Shown piece by piece: positions 33,601 through 42,348 of a DNA stretch of 64,000 nucleotides (positions within the stretch are counted from its first letter, which is position 1; every line of letters begins with the position of its first letter). The position numbers were made by a program, and so were the translations under genes. Source of the stretch: Pontibacter burrus. Its GTDB lineage: Bacteria; Bacteroidota; Bacteroidia; Cytophagales; Hymenobacteraceae. The notes below the pieces were generated by a model. The model saw only the letters and a program-made list of their open reading frames with translations, was not told the DNA's origin and did not search any database. The DNA lies in the NCBI RefSeq assembly GCF_010686685.1, contig NZ_JAAGWD010000001.1, positions 930,001 through 994,000 on the forward strand, in the 5' to 3' direction.

Positions 33601-34328
33601 CTGAAAGGCAGCATCAGGGTGTTGCGCTCCACAGTTGTCCAGTAACGTTGCGTATAGTATATGGCAGATGCGCCAAGCGGGTCAGTCAGGTTAGCTATAA
33701 GCTCATTATCGAGGTCACTGGTAAGGGTACTCGAAATGCCATACATCACCAGGAAAATGACACCACCCACATAAATAGAAAGCGCGCTGCGGGTAAGAGT
33801 TGCCAAAGTAAAGAAGATGGCGCCTGTAAGCAGCAGGTTCGGGATAATGATCGTCAGGTAAGGCTGCAGGTACCACATCAGGTTAAATGGACCTAACTTT
33901 TCGGGCTGCATCCAGGGCATTAAGGTGGCAAACATAGCGCCTAGTGCTACGCCCATAAACACAAACAGCGTTACCAGGAACGAGCCTGTAAAGCGGCCAA
34001 AAATATAACCGGCCTTTGAGATAGGCGTGGTATAGTATAGCGAATGGGTTTTGTGCTCAAAGTCGCGGAAGATAGGCGTACCCATCATAGAACAGGTGAT
34101 TAATACACCAAACCAGCTGAGCAAGGTAACGATCCAATTGATCTGGTAAGGCGAGTTGGCAAACACCTTTCCGCCACTGGCATCACCTATTATAACACTG
34201 GCACCAAAAGCACCTCCCAGCCCCAGCATAGCAAAAAAGGCCATCAGGAACAGGATGAAGAAATAGATATAAGTAGCCGGGCGCTTCATCCGGTACTTCA
34301 GTTCGAACAAGAATATCTCTTTGAACAT
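30696..34328 (-). CDS. ABC-2 permease fused to an M1-type aminopeptidase
   Basis: This 1210-aa fusion protein has an N-terminal ABC-2-type permease part (about 1-600), with an opening MFKEIFLFELKYRMKRP and two sets of about six membrane segments. A final helix (about 575-595) is followed by an extracytoplasmic M1 metallopeptidase part (about 620-1200). The zinc site is HEVAH (His949, Glu950, His953), with Glu973 in LMSETMSQY as the likely third ligand. That spacing is 19 residues, where classical M1 enzymes have 18. The ATPase partner is the gene at 34762-35673. Such fusions probably couple export to peptide cleavage at the membrane, but substrate and direction are unknown. Confidence 0.9.
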   Translation of the reverse strand: MFKEIFLFELKYRMKRPATYIYFFILFLMAFFAMLGLGGAFGASVIIGDASGGKVFANSPYQINWIVTLLSWFGVLITCSMMGTPIFRDFEHKTHSLYYTTPISKAGYIFGRFTGSFLVTLFVFMGVALGAMFATLMPWMQPEKLGPFNLMWYLQPYLTIIIPNLLLTGAIFFTLATLTRSALSIYVGGVIFLVMYGISSTLTSDLDNELIANLTDPLGASAIYYTQRYWTTVERNTLMLPFSDYLIMNRALWLSIGLGLLAFCYYRFSFSFANTGIKLFRRRSSAEAVGAIIPSERLNLPKVSQSFSFNLSLKQYFKLSKLEFNGIIKSVYFIAIVTAGIIFLFVSGAQVGKMYDTNTFPVTSQVVTVLNGTFALFFLIIITFYSGELVWRERDNRINQIYDALPIPNWVPFASKMTALMLVQVVLLFVIMICGIIIQTFKGYYKYELNVYLQGLFGINLVDYLLLCVLAMLVQVIVNNKFIGHFVMVVYYLLNIFKGQLGFEHTLYSYSSDPGITYSAMNGYGHFVWPFTIYKIYWGAFALLLAIVANMLWSRGSENMLKWRLKLASMQLTRSTLFVTAAGLIVFLITGSFIFYNTNILNKYRTSDDQEERQAYYEKTYKKYDGIPQPRITDVNLNVDIYPEERIFDFKGYFWIKNTHSQPIDSVHINLSDEAEVRKLEFDQPAELALHDEDYGYRIYKLDKPLQPGDSMRLNMDLHYATKGFRNSGSNTGIVYNGTFINSDYLPKIGYQSGLELSQDDMRKEHGLEPKPRMADVNDSVARMNTYISKEADWVNFETTVSTIPSQIAIAPGYLQKEWTKDGRRYFHYKMDAPILNFYSFLSADYQVKKDHWKGKNGQDVAIEIYYHKGHEYNLDRMIKSVKKSLDYFTENFSPYQHKQVRILEFPGYQTFAQSFPNTIPYSEAIGFIADVDDNDPEDVDYPFYVTAHEVAHQWWAHQVIGGDVQGSVLMSETMSQYSALMVMKHEYGEEKMNKFLKYELNSYLLGRTTERKKEMPLYRVENQGYIHYRKGSVVMYALADYIGEENLNKALQKYVQKVAFQRAPYTNSVEFLGYIREATPDSLQYLVTDMFENITLYENKTTDAKYKKLPDGKYKVTFTVDAKKWYADSLGVESAAKMDDWIDIGVIARNKVNGQWQDKPLYLKKHKLKAGEQKFEFVVDEKPAKAGIDPMNMLIDRNPTDNTKNVTEG

Positions 34329-34357
34329 CTCTTTAATAATTATGAATGATGAATTAT

Positions 34358-34775
34358 TAATTATGAATTAATGTCTTGTGTCAAAATTTGAATGTTGTAT
34401 GAAACAGAATGTGGTGGCAGATAAGTCGTATGCCTTTGCTTTGCGGGTAGTGAAATTGTATAAGCATCTTCGTTTTTCTGAACAGGAATTCATCCTTTCA
34501 AAACAAGTGCTAAGAAGCGGAACATCTATCGGAGCAAATGTGGCCGAAGCTATTGCTGCCAGTTCACGTGCCGATTTTGTGAACAAGCTGAATATTGCCG
34601 CTAAAGAGACCCGCGAAACAATTTATTGGCTGAGACTACTGAAAGACAGTGAATTTATTTCCGCTAAATCTTTCGAATCAGTTCATCAGGATGCTACCGA
34701 GCTTCAGAAAATCCTGAGTAGCATTTTGCTAACCACCAAAGCCATTCATAATTCATAATTTTTAATTCATAATTA
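34358..34775. mobile_element. Four-helix-bundle gene cassette bounded by inverted repeats
   Basis: The 13-bp sequence TAATTATGAATTA (34358-34370) is repeated exactly inverted at 34763-34775, on either side of the four-helix-bundle gene. Additional AATTATGAAT-type words extend both ends (34338-34347 and 34744-34760). The unit sits between an ATPase gene and its permease gene, in opposite orientation to both. The right repeat supplies the last codons (EVIMN, stop) of the ATPase. There is no transposase, so it would have to move passively. Mobility is inference. Confidence 0.55.
34399..34758 (+). CDS. Four-helix-bundle protein (S23 / 23S rRNA intervening-sequence type)
   Basis: The 119-aa product begins MKQNVVADKSYAFALRVVKLYK, the usual start of the S23/TIGR02436 four-helix-bundle family. 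It continues LRSGTSIGANVAEA, DFVNKLNIAAKETRETIYWLRLL and an amphipathic C-terminal helix. The open frame reaches back to a GTG at 34378, but the ATG at 34399 fits the family. Homologues occur in intervening sequences of 23S rRNA genes and widely in Bacteroidota, with unknown function. It lies antisense inside an ABC transporter operon and is framed by inverted AT-rich repeats. Confidence 0.9.
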   Translation: MKQNVVADKSYAFALRVVKLYKHLRFSEQEFILSKQVLRSGTSIGANVAEAIAASSRADFVNKLNIAAKETRETIYWLRLLKDSEFISAKSFESVHQDATELQKILSSILLTTKAIHNS

Positions 34776-35673
34776 CTTCAGCAGGCTCATGACGCTCGCC
34801 TTTTGTAGCTTCAAAAATTCTGCTGAAGTACACGTCTTCTAAGTCTGCATTTACAGGCTCGAATTCTACACCTGGCTGCACATCGCTGAGCACGTGGATA
34901 ATGGTTTTGCCCGCAAAAAGGCGCGACGAGATAACATCGTACTGGGCCTGGTGCGCTGCCAGTTCTGACTTATGGATGAATTTGCGCCAGATACGGCCGT
35001 TCAGGTTGTTGATCACTTCCAGCGGATCGCCGGTTAACAGCACTTCGCCTTTGTTAATGATGGCAAAATTGCGGCACAGGTCGGTTACGTCTTCCACAAT
35101 GTGTGTCGATAAGATCACAATCACGTTCTCGCCAATTTCGCTTAACAGGTTATGGAAGCGGTTACGCTCTGCAGGGTCCAGGCCGGCGGTTGGCTCATCT
35201 ACTATAATCAGTTGCGGATTACCAAGCAAAGCCTGTGCAATACCGAAGCGCTGTTTCATACCACCAGAGTAGCCGCCCAGGTTTTTCTTGCGCACATCGT
35301 ACAGGTTGGTTTGCTGCAGCAGCGCTGCCACCACTTCTTTACGTTCTTTCGGGTTGCTGATGCCTTTTAATACTGCAAAATGGTCCAGCATTTCTTCGGC
35401 ACTCACCTTTGGATAAACTCCGAACTCCTGTGGCAGGTAGCCCAGCACTTTCCGCATCTCTTCTTTCTGGCGCAGCACGTCCAGGTCTCCCAGCATAATG
35501 CTGCCGGTATCTGCCTCCTGTAGTGTTGCTATAGTTCGCATCAGCGATGATTTTCCGGCACCGTTAGGTCCCAGTAAACCAAACATACCTTTAGGTATAG
35601 TCAGGTTAATGTTCTTAAGGGCTTTTGTACCGTTCGGGTAAGTTTTAGACAGGTTCTGTATTACGAGTTCCAT
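34762..35673 (-). CDS. ABC transporter ATP-binding protein
   Basis: This 303-aa ATPase has Walker A GPNGAGKSS (36-44), the signature YSGGMKQR (about 138-145), Walker B LIIVDEPTAGLDP (about 155-167) and the His switch STHIVEDV. It is the ATPase for the ABC-2 permease/M1 fusion encoded downstream. The usual close spacing is interrupted by the inverted four-helix-bundle cassette. The final residues EVIMN and the stop codon are supplied by the cassette's inverted repeat, so the natural C-terminus may have been altered by the insertion. Confidence 0.93.
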   Translation of the reverse strand: MELVIQNLSKTYPNGTKALKNINLTIPKGMFGLLGPNGAGKSSLMRTIATLQEADTGSIMLGDLDVLRQKEEMRKVLGYLPQEFGVYPKVSAEEMLDHFAVLKGISNPKERKEVVAALLQQTNLYDVRKKNLGGYSGGMKQRFGIAQALLGNPQLIIVDEPTAGLDPAERNRFHNLLSEIGENVIVILSTHIVEDVTDLCRNFAIINKGEVLLTGDPLEVINNLNGRIWRKFIHKSELAAHQAQYDVISSRLFAGKTIIHVLSDVQPGVEFEPVNADLEDVYFSRIFEATKGERHEPAEVIMN

Positions 35674-36055
35674 AGTTTATACTTTAAGGTGAAATTACTG
35701 TAGTTAAATAAAGTCAAACTATAAGGCTATTCAAAATAAACTATACTAATGCCGCTATTTTCCCGACCAACCTGTGTTATAGCTGTTTAAGTTTTTTGGC
35801 GCAACTATAGTTGTGTCTATATGTGGTTAATTATTAGTGGCTTATGGTTTGTGTTGTCAGGAAAATCTCCTGAGTTAAAGTTGCAGCTTGTAATGGCGAA
35901 ACTTATGCGGTTACTTTTGGTACATAGGGAAGAACCCTATCAGTTATAGTTGATAATCAGCTTACTTGTTAACATCTGGCATACTCCTGCTATTTTAGGA
36001 GCAACCTAACGTAACAATTATTATTTTTGCGCTATATATACTTAGAAAAACTACT
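35674..36055. other. Divergent spacer between ABC ATPase and aspS
   Basis: A 382-base AT-rich region without a credible gene. It carries AACTATAGTT at about 35802-35811 and several near matches (AAACTATAAGG, AAACTATAC). It must contain the promoters for both flanking genes; only the aspS -7-like box is recognisable. Confidence 0.55.
36022..36029 (+). promoter_or_regulatory. Candidate aspS -7 box
   Basis: TATTTTTG fits TAnnTTTG, 27 bases before the aspS ATG. No good TTTG element at the expected distance was found. Confidence 0.35.
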
Positions 36056-37930
36056 ATGCTCCGAACTCATACTTGCGGCGAACTACGAATAGATAATGTA
36101 GGCGAAGAGGTTATCCTGACTGGTTGGGTAGCCAAGATCAGAGACCTTGGGCCGATGATCTTTATTGATTTACGTGACCGGTACGGTATTACGCAGATTC
36201 GTGTCGATGTCAACAATTTCTATAGAAATGCAGGAAGTGAAATCATCATTTCCGAAATGGAAGCAAAGGATAAAAAGGCTGCTTTTCTGAGTAAAATTGG
36301 TCGTGAATACGTGCTGAAGGTATCGGGTATAGTGGAGGAAAGAAGCAGTAAGAATAATGATATTCCTACCGGGGCTATAGAAATAGTTGTAAACCTGAGC
36401 CCTAAATCTGAGCTGAATGCGAGCGGCTATGCCATCAAAAACGGCGTGCACAAGTATATCCAGGTGCTGAACCCATCTAAGCTGCCACCGTTCCTGATAG
36501 AGGATGAAACCGATGGGGGCGATGACCTGCGCATGAAGTACCGCTACCTGGACCTGCGTCGTAACCCGGTACGCCGTAACTTGGAGCTGCGCCACCGCGT
36601 GATGCGCGAAACCCGCAATTATTTGGATGGGCATTATTTTATTGAAGTAGAAACGCCTGTTCTGATTAAGTCTACGCCGGAAGGTGCCCGCGACTTTGTG
36701 GTGCCAAGCCGCATGAACCCAGGGGAGTTTTACGCTCTGCCGCAGTCGCCGCAAACGTTTAAGCAGCTGCTGATGGTGTCGGGTTTCGATAAGTATTACC
36801 AGATCGTGAAATGCTTCCGCGACGAAGACCTTCGTGCCGACCGCCAGCCGGAATTTACCCAGATAGACTGCGAGCTTTCGTTTGTGACCCAGGAAGATAT
36901 TCTGCACACCTTTGAAGGATTGATCCATCACCTGTTCCAGAAAGTGAAAGGCATTAATCTGCCAAAGATGCCACGCATGACCTATGCCGACGCGATGCGC
37001 CTCTATGGTTCTGACAAGCCTGATACCCGTTTCGGGATGCAGTTTGTGGAGCTGAATAACCTGGTAAAGAACAAAGGCTTTAAAGTATTTGATGATGCCG
37101 AGCTTATAGTTGGTATTAATGCCGAAGGCGCTGCAAATTACACCCGCAAGCAACTGGATGAACTGACTGACTTTGTAAAGCGTCCGCAGATTGGTGCTAC
37201 CGGTCTGGTATATGCGCGTGTAAACGAAGATGGCTCTGTAAAATCGTCGGTAGATAAATTCTACTCTCCGGAAGACCTGGCAGAGTGGGCGAGAGCATTT
37301 AATGCAAAACCTGGCGACCTGCTGCTTGTATTGGCCGGCGGAAAAGATAAAACCCGTAAAGCCCTGAACGAACTACGTCTGGAAATGGGAAGCCGCCTTG
37401 GCCTACGCGATAAAGATACGTTCTCGGCCCTATGGGTAGTTGACTTCCCGCTGCTGGAGTGGGATGAGGAAACCGGCCGTTACCATGCCATGCACCACCC
37501 GTTCACGTCGCCTAAGCCGGAAGACCTGGAACTGATCGATGATCGCCCAAGCGACATTCGTGCTAACGCGTACGACATGGTAATTAATGGAGTGGAAGTA
37601 GGCGGTGGCTCTATCCGTATCCACGATCGCCGTTTGCAGGAGCAGATGTTCCGTTTACTGGGCTTCTCAAACGACGAAGCAAAAGCGCAGTTCGGGTTCC
37701 TGATGGAGGCCTTTGAGTATGGCGCGCCGCCACATGGTGGTATTGCCTTCGGCTTCGACAGACTTTGCTCTATCTTCGGCGGTTCAGACTCCATTCGCGA
37801 TTACATCGCTTTCCCGAAAAACAATTCCGGCCGCGATGTGATGATCGATGCACCGTCTCCGATTTCAGACACGCAGTTGGATGAACTGCATATCAGAATG
37901 AGAAATATTACTGCTCCGCAAGGGAAGTAG
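36056..37930 (+). CDS. aspS: Aspartyl-tRNA synthetase
   Basis: This 624-aa class II synthetase charges tRNA-Asp. It has an N-terminal OB-fold anticodon domain (about 1-150; [23 protein letters not shown]). The catalytic domain has motif 2 [18 protein letters not shown] and motif 3 [15 protein letters not shown], with the bacterial GAD insertion in between. It is longer than the usual 585-600 aa because of two insertions in the N-terminal part (about residues 50-75 and 118-145, the latter containing [18 protein letters not shown]). A terminator follows, then composite repeat locus C. Confidence 0.96.
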   Translation: MLRTHTCGELRIDNVGEEVILTGWVAKIRDLGPMIFIDLRDRYGITQIRVDVNNFYRNAGSEIIISEMEAKDKKAAFLSKIGREYVLKVSGIVEERSSKNNDIPTGAIEIVVNLSPKSELNASGYAIKNGVHKYIQVLNPSKLPPFLIEDETDGGDDLRMKYRYLDLRRNPVRRNLELRHRVMRETRNYLDGHYFIEVETPVLIKSTPEGARDFVVPSRMNPGEFYALPQSPQTFKQLLMVSGFDKYYQIVKCFRDEDLRADRQPEFTQIDCELSFVTQEDILHTFEGLIHHLFQKVKGINLPKMPRMTYADAMRLYGSDKPDTRFGMQFVELNNLVKNKGFKVFDDAELIVGINAEGAANYTRKQLDELTDFVKRPQIGATGLVYARVNEDGSVKSSVDKFYSPEDLAEWARAFNAKPGDLLLVLAGGKDKTRKALNELRLEMGSRLGLRDKDTFSALWVVDFPLLEWDEETGRYHAMHHPFTSPKPEDLELIDDRPSDIRANAYDMVINGVEVGGGSIRIHDRRLQEQMFRLLGFSNDEAKAQFGFLMEAFEYGAPPHGGIAFGFDRLCSIFGGSDSIRDYIAFPKNNSGRDVMIDAPSPISDTQLDELHIRMRNITAPQGK

Positions 37931-37952
37931 CAGTAACTATAAACTATGGTTT

Positions 37953-37988
37953 AAAAAGCCTGTAGCAGATATGTTACAGGCTTTTTGT
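37953..37988 (+). terminator. Intrinsic terminator after aspS
   Basis: AAAAAGCCTGTA (37953-37964) pairs perfectly with TACAGGCTTTTT (37975-37986), followed by GTTTG. Confidence 0.85.
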
Positions 37989-38072
37989 TTGTACCAGTGG
38001 TTAAGGGGACTTTGAGGATTCGCCGAGATCTGGTATTGATTATAGGTGAAGTTGTGGTTTTATGGTTACTTT

Positions 38073-38685
38073 ATTAACCCACCCCAACCCCTCCCAAGAG
38101 GGGAATTTTCGGCTACTGCTATAGTTGAAGCCATCGTTCTATAGTTAGCGTTTGTCATCCCCCTACCCCCTTCGTAGGGGGACTTTCTGCCTTTACTATA
38201 GTTGTGGCTATAGTTTTATAGTTGCGGTTAATCAAACCACCCCTACCCCCTCCTTATCCAAGGAGGGGAACTCTGATATTACTATAGTTGGAGTTATAGT
38301 TCTATAGTTACGGATCACGAACAGGCAGGCGCAGCCTGTCGCAAGGAATTACCGCCACGAAAAGGCGATGCAACTATAGCTATAGAATCAAACTATAGGT
38401 TAGCTATCGAGTGATTTCAGTCTTTGGGTTGAGCGCCTTTGACTTGTTGCGGTGCCGCAAGGCAACACGAGCAGAGCGAGGGTAGCAAGAAGGCAGCAGC
38501 GCGATGCCCGAAGACGAGGCCCCGCGGCCGTGAGCGCACCAAAGCAACTATAAAACGGTAGGTTGGTAAAGCTCCCAGGATAAACTGCAACTATGAAAGA
38601 AACTACTTGTTCCCAGTTGCAACGATGGTTAGCTATAGGACACATAAGATGTCTCGACTACGCTCGACATGACAATAGGGAAATC
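38073..38685 (+). repeat. Composite intergenic repeat element, locus C
   Basis: The 1-kb gap between aspS and pruA carries all six modules in plus orientation: F2 (38073-38114), F5 (38153-38192), F1 (38226-38274), F3 (about 38309-38375), F4 (about 38389-38600) and F6 (38645-38682). CTATAG motifs separate them. F4 here has a variant centre (about 38445-38490) compared with the other loci. The remaining 38690-38930 is AT-rich with no gene. Confidence 0.85.
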
Positions 38686-38865
38686 TATAGAACTATAGCC
38701 TGTAGCAAAACACCAACTATAACCTGGTAATATCAACCCTAAACTAATCCCAACAATTAACTAACAAAACCTCAGCCAAGCTGTTAAATCATCAGATGAA
38801 ACAAGCACTAACTACCTCTCCTGGTTAAACCTATTGCCAGACAAGCTTATTTTCAGAAATAGCCT

Positions 38866-38873
38866 TACCTTTG
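38866..38873 (+). promoter_or_regulatory. Candidate pruA -7 box
   Basis: TACCTTTG fits TAnnTTTG, 57 bases before the pruA ATG. A -33 element is not clear. Confidence 0.4.
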
Positions 38874-38930
38874 TAATAAGGTCTTAGAACCTTACTTAAT
38901 GCATATTTTAAATCCTTAACTATAAACTAA

Positions 38931-40565
38931 ATGGCAACCGGATTTTTTAAAGTACCAACACCTATAAACGAACCTGTAAAATCTTATGCGCCGGGCTCGC
39001 CGGAGCGTGAAGAACTACAACGCACCTATAAAGAAATGAAGTCGAAAGAAATCGATGTGCCAATGTACATCGGTGGCGACAAAGTTTTTACCGATAAAAA
39101 GAAGCCAATGCTTCAGCCGCATGACCACAAGCACATCCTGGGTCATTTCAGCGAGGGCGATTCAACGCACGTGGAGCAGGCGATTAACGCTGCTTTGGCT
39201 GCTCGTGAGGCCTGGGCAAATATGGGCTGGGAGCACCGTGCTTCTATTTTCCTGAAAGCGGCCGAGTTGCTGGCAGGTCCTTGGAGAGCGCGTATGAATG
39301 CAGCTACCATGCTGGGCCAGTCTAAAAACGCTTACCAGGCTGAGATCGACTCTGCTTGCGAACTGATCGACTTCCTGCGCTTTAACGTGCAGTACGCTAC
39401 TGAAATTTATCACATGCAGCCGGAGTCTTCGCCGGGTGTTTGGAACCGCATGGAGCACCGCCCACTGGAAGGTTTCGTGTTTGCGTTAACCCCATTCAAC
39501 TTTACAGCTATTGCCGGTAACCTGCCTGCATCTGTTGCCCTGATGGGTAACGTAGTAGTTTGGAAACCAGCCAACACCCAGATCTACGCAGCACACGTAA
39601 TTATGGAGCTGTTCCGTGAGGCCGGCCTGCCGGACGGTGTGATCAATCTAGTGTTTGTTGATGGCCCGACTGCCGGAGATGTGATCTTTAACCACTCCGA
39701 TTTTGCTGGTATCCACTTTACCGGTAGCACAGGCGTATTCCAGAACATCTGGAAAACCATTGGTACCAACATCCATAAATACAAATCATATCCACGCATC
39801 GTAGGTGAAACGGGTGGTAAAGACTTTATCCTAGCTCATAAATCAGCTGATGCCAAAGCGCTTGCTACGGCTATTTCGCGTGGTGCATTCGAGTATCAGG
39901 GTCAGAAGTGCTCTGCAGCATCGCGTGCCTACATCCCAAGCAACCTTTGGGACGAAGTGAAGGGCTACATTATCGAAGACCTGAAGTCGTTTAAAATGGG
40001 TGCTCCGGAAGATTTCGGAAACTTTGTTAACGCCGTAATCGACGAGAAGTCTTTCGATAAGATTGCCAAGTATATCGATAATGCGAAAAACAGCAATGAG
40101 GTAGAAATTATTGCTGGTGGCGGTTACGATAAATCAAAGGGTTATTTTGTTGAGCCAACTGTACTGTTGTCGCATAACCCGCTGTATGTTACCATGTGCG
40201 AGGAGATCTTTGGGCCGGTTATTACCATCTATGTGTATGATGAGAATAACTTCGAAGATACGCTGGAATTGGTGAACACTACATCGCCTTACGCCCTGAC
40301 TGGTGCAATTTTCGGGCAGGACCGTTACGCGGTTGAGTATGCTACGAAGAAATTAGACCAGGCAGCCGGTAACTTCTACATCAACGACAAACCGACTGGT
40401 GCTGTAGTTGGCCAGCAGCCGTTTGGTGGTGCGCGTGCATCCGGTACAAACGACAAGGCCGGTTCTATGCTGAACCTGCTGCGTTGGGTATCTGCCCGTT
40501 CGATCAAAGAAACATTTGTACCGCCGGTAGATTACCGCTACCCGTTCTTAGGCGAGAACAAATAA
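38931..40565 (+). CDS. pruA: 1-pyrroline-5-carboxylate (glutamate semialdehyde) dehydrogenase
   Basis: This 544-aa aldehyde dehydrogenase-fold enzyme does the second step of proline breakdown: glutamate semialdehyde plus NAD+ to glutamate and NADH. Catalytic Cys327 lies in QKCSAASR and Glu293 in VGETGGKD. ALTPFNFTAIAGN and KPANTQIY form the NAD-binding Rossmann region, and FGGARASGTNDKAGS is typical of P5C dehydrogenases of the stand-alone type. No PutA-like proline dehydrogenase is in the window. A strong terminator separates it from nuoA. Confidence 0.95.
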   Translation: MATGFFKVPTPINEPVKSYAPGSPEREELQRTYKEMKSKEIDVPMYIGGDKVFTDKKKPMLQPHDHKHILGHFSEGDSTHVEQAINAALAAREAWANMGWEHRASIFLKAAELLAGPWRARMNAATMLGQSKNAYQAEIDSACELIDFLRFNVQYATEIYHMQPESSPGVWNRMEHRPLEGFVFALTPFNFTAIAGNLPASVALMGNVVVWKPANTQIYAAHVIMELFREAGLPDGVINLVFVDGPTAGDVIFNHSDFAGIHFTGSTGVFQNIWKTIGTNIHKYKSYPRIVGETGGKDFILAHKSADAKALATAISRGAFEYQGQKCSAASRAYIPSNLWDEVKGYIIEDLKSFKMGAPEDFGNFVNAVIDEKSFDKIAKYIDNAKNSNEVEIIAGGGYDKSKGYFVEPTVLLSHNPLYVTMCEEIFGPVITIYVYDENNFEDTLELVNTTSPYALTGAIFGQDRYAVEYATKKLDQAAGNFYINDKPTGAVVGQQPFGGARASGTNDKAGSMLNLLRWVSARSIKETFVPPVDYRYPFLGENK

Positions 40566-40583
40566 CAAACCTATAGTTTAATG

Positions 40584-40622
40584 CAAAGGGCCGCACTCTC
40601 GGGAGTAGCGGCCCTTTGTTTT
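40584..40622 (+). terminator. Intrinsic terminator after pruA
   Basis: CAAAGGGCCGC (40584-40594) pairs with GCGGCCCTTTG (40608-40618). The inner ACTC-TCGG-GAGT extends the hairpin, and a T-rich tail follows. Confidence 0.85.
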
Positions 40623-40708
40623 GTTATACTGGTATTTAGATTTGTTACACCCCCTGTAAAAGTGAGATAAATCATGCTACAGGCTGTTATTTACAGATAA
40701 CTTATACT

Positions 40709-40739
40709 TTTGATTGTTGGCTATTTATGCCTAATTTTG
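40709..40739 (+). promoter_or_regulatory. nuoA promoter
   Basis: TTTG (40709-40712), 19 bases, then TAATTTTG (40732-40739) is a near-perfect Bacteroidota promoter. It lies 31 bases before the nuoA ATG and should drive nuoA-J. Confidence 0.65.
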
Positions 40740-40770
40740 CTCCCAAATTTCAAGAAAGAGTTACAACTTT

Positions 40771-41145
40771 ATGGAAACTGCTGTAAATCAGTACTTACCG
40801 TCTGACTACCTGCCAATTTTAATACAATTTGCAGCTGCCCTGGGTTTTGTGGTTTTTGCGTTGGTGGCTACCCATATGCTGGGCCCAAAGCGCACAAGTG
40901 CTGTTAAGGGTGCTGCTTTCGAAAGTGGTATTGAGTCGGTGGGCGATGCCCGTACCCCGATCTCTTACAAATATTTCATGACGGCTATCCTGTTCGTGTT
41001 ATTTGATGTAGAGATCATCTTTATGTACCCATGGGCAGTTAACTTTAAAGAGTTTGGCATGACGTTCTTTGTGCCCATGCTCATTTTCTTGTCTGTGCTG
41101 CTTGCCGGATTCTATTATGAGCTTAAAAAAGGTATCCTGAAGTAA
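40771..41145 (+). CDS. nuoA: NADH-quinone oxidoreductase subunit A
   Basis: This 124-aa membrane subunit of complex I has three membrane helices (about 16-37, 67-88 and 94-116). The conserved loop FESGIESVGDARTPISYKYF (about 50-69) and the acidic FDVEIIFMYPWA are the family marks. It is the first gene of the nuo locus, right after a strong promoter. NuoA lies at the joint between the membrane and peripheral arms near the quinone site. Confidence 0.96.
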   Translation: METAVNQYLPSDYLPILIQFAAALGFVVFALVATHMLGPKRTSAVKGAAFESGIESVGDARTPISYKYFMTAILFVLFDVEIIFMYPWAVNFKEFGMTFFVPMLIFLSVLLAGFYYELKKGILK

Positions 41146-41230
41146 GAGCAGTGCATTAAACTTTTGAGAACGTACCGTTGTTCAGAGTTGGGGTAAATTG
41201 CCCCGCTTAGAAGAACAAAAAAATCTCGAC

Positions 41231-41785
41231 ATGAGCGATTCAAATAAAGACATAACATTGGTAGAAGCCCCGGACGGATATTCTGGTGCAGGCTTTTTTG
41301 CCACTTCGTTTGAGAAAGTAATCGGACTAGCGCGCAAGCACTCGCTTTGGCCACTGCCTTTTGCTACCTCGTGCTGTGGTATTGAGTACATGGCTACTAT
41401 GGGAGCCAACTATGATATTTCCCGTTTCGGTTCTGAGCGCCCAAGCTTCTCGCCACGCCAGGCAGATATCCTGATGGTGATGGGAACGATTGCCAAAAAA
41501 ATGGGCCCTGTTGTAAAGCAGGTGTATGAGCAGATGGCCGAGCCGCGCTGGGTTATTGCTGTAGGTGCTTGTGCTACATCAGGTGGTATTTTCGATACTT
41601 ACTCTGTGTTGCAGGGTATCGACCGCATTGTGCCTGTAGATGTATATGTGCCTGGCTGCCCGCCTCGCCCTGAGCAGATACTGGACGGCCTGATGCGCGT
41701 GCAGGACCTGGCCGCGAACGAATCACTGCGTCGCCGCAATTCACCGGAATATCAGGCGCTTTTAGCCTCTTATAATATTAAATAA
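41231..41785 (+). CDS. nuoB: NADH-quinone oxidoreductase subunit B
   Basis: This 184-aa peripheral subunit carries Fe-S cluster N2, the last before quinone. Ligands are Cys48 and Cys49 (TSCCGIE), Cys114 (GACATSGG) and Cys143 (PGCPPRPE). The frame is open from 41198, but [14 protein letters not shown] at 41231 fits the family start. It is followed after 5 bases by nuoC, so the two are coupled. Confidence 0.97.
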   Translation: MSDSNKDITLVEAPDGYSGAGFFATSFEKVIGLARKHSLWPLPFATSCCGIEYMATMGANYDISRFGSERPSFSPRQADILMVMGTIAKKMGPVVKQVYEQMAEPRWVIAVGACATSGGIFDTYSVLQGIDRIVPVDVYVPGCPPRPEQILDGLMRVQDLAANESLRRRNSPEYQALLASYNIK

Positions 41786-41790
41786 GCATA

Positions 41791-42297
41791 ATGGAGCTTA
41801 CGAACGAAAACGTACTCGGTAAGATCATTGAACAGTTTGGCGAAGAGAACATCTGGGATGCTTACGATCCGGATGGTATCATGACGTTCCAGACGAACCG
41901 TGCTACTATTCATGAGCTGATCAGATTTCTGCGCGACGACAAAGAACTGCAGATCAGTTTCCTGACCACAATGTGCGGTGTTCATTACCCTGATCAGAAA
42001 GACAAGGAGCTTTGCATGGTTTACCAGCTGCACAGCCTGCGTCATAATTACCGCCTTCGCATTAAGGTATACTTCCCGATCTCGGACCCGGTAATGCCAA
42101 CGATGACGGATCTTTACGCTACTGCCAACTGGATGGAGCGCGAGGCTTACGACTTCTATGGTGTTATCTTTACCGGACATCCAAACCTGATCCGCATCCT
42201 GAATGTGGAAGATATGGAGTACCACCCGATGCTGAAGCAGTATCCGCTGGAAGATCAGACAAGAGAAGATAAAATAAATACGTTTTTCGGACGATAA
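41791..42297 (+). CDS. nuoC: NADH-quinone oxidoreductase subunit C
   Basis: This 168-aa peripheral subunit is separate from NuoD, unlike the fused NuoCD of enterobacteria. The 30-kDa signature WMEREAYDFYGVIFTGHPNL (about 111-130) and the following RIL are present. It is packed tightly behind nuoB and ahead of nuoD (51-base gap with one partial TATAGTTGG word). Confidence 0.96.
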   Translation: MELTNENVLGKIIEQFGEENIWDAYDPDGIMTFQTNRATIHELIRFLRDDKELQISFLTTMCGVHYPDQKDKELCMVYQLHSLRHNYRLRIKVYFPISDPVMPTMTDLYATANWMEREAYDFYGVIFTGHPNLIRILNVEDMEYHPMLKQYPLEDQTREDKINTFFGR

Positions 42298-42348
42298 GCC
42301 GTTTTCGCTGCCAGTTTATAGTTGGCAGCTATACGTTAGGAGCATATT

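Noticed and set aside
38400..38645. 81-codon open frame on the minus strand
   Set aside because: It lies wholly inside repeat modules F4/F6 of locus C and has no family features; the matching frame at 49378-49695 is broken differently, as expected of a repeat and not a gene.
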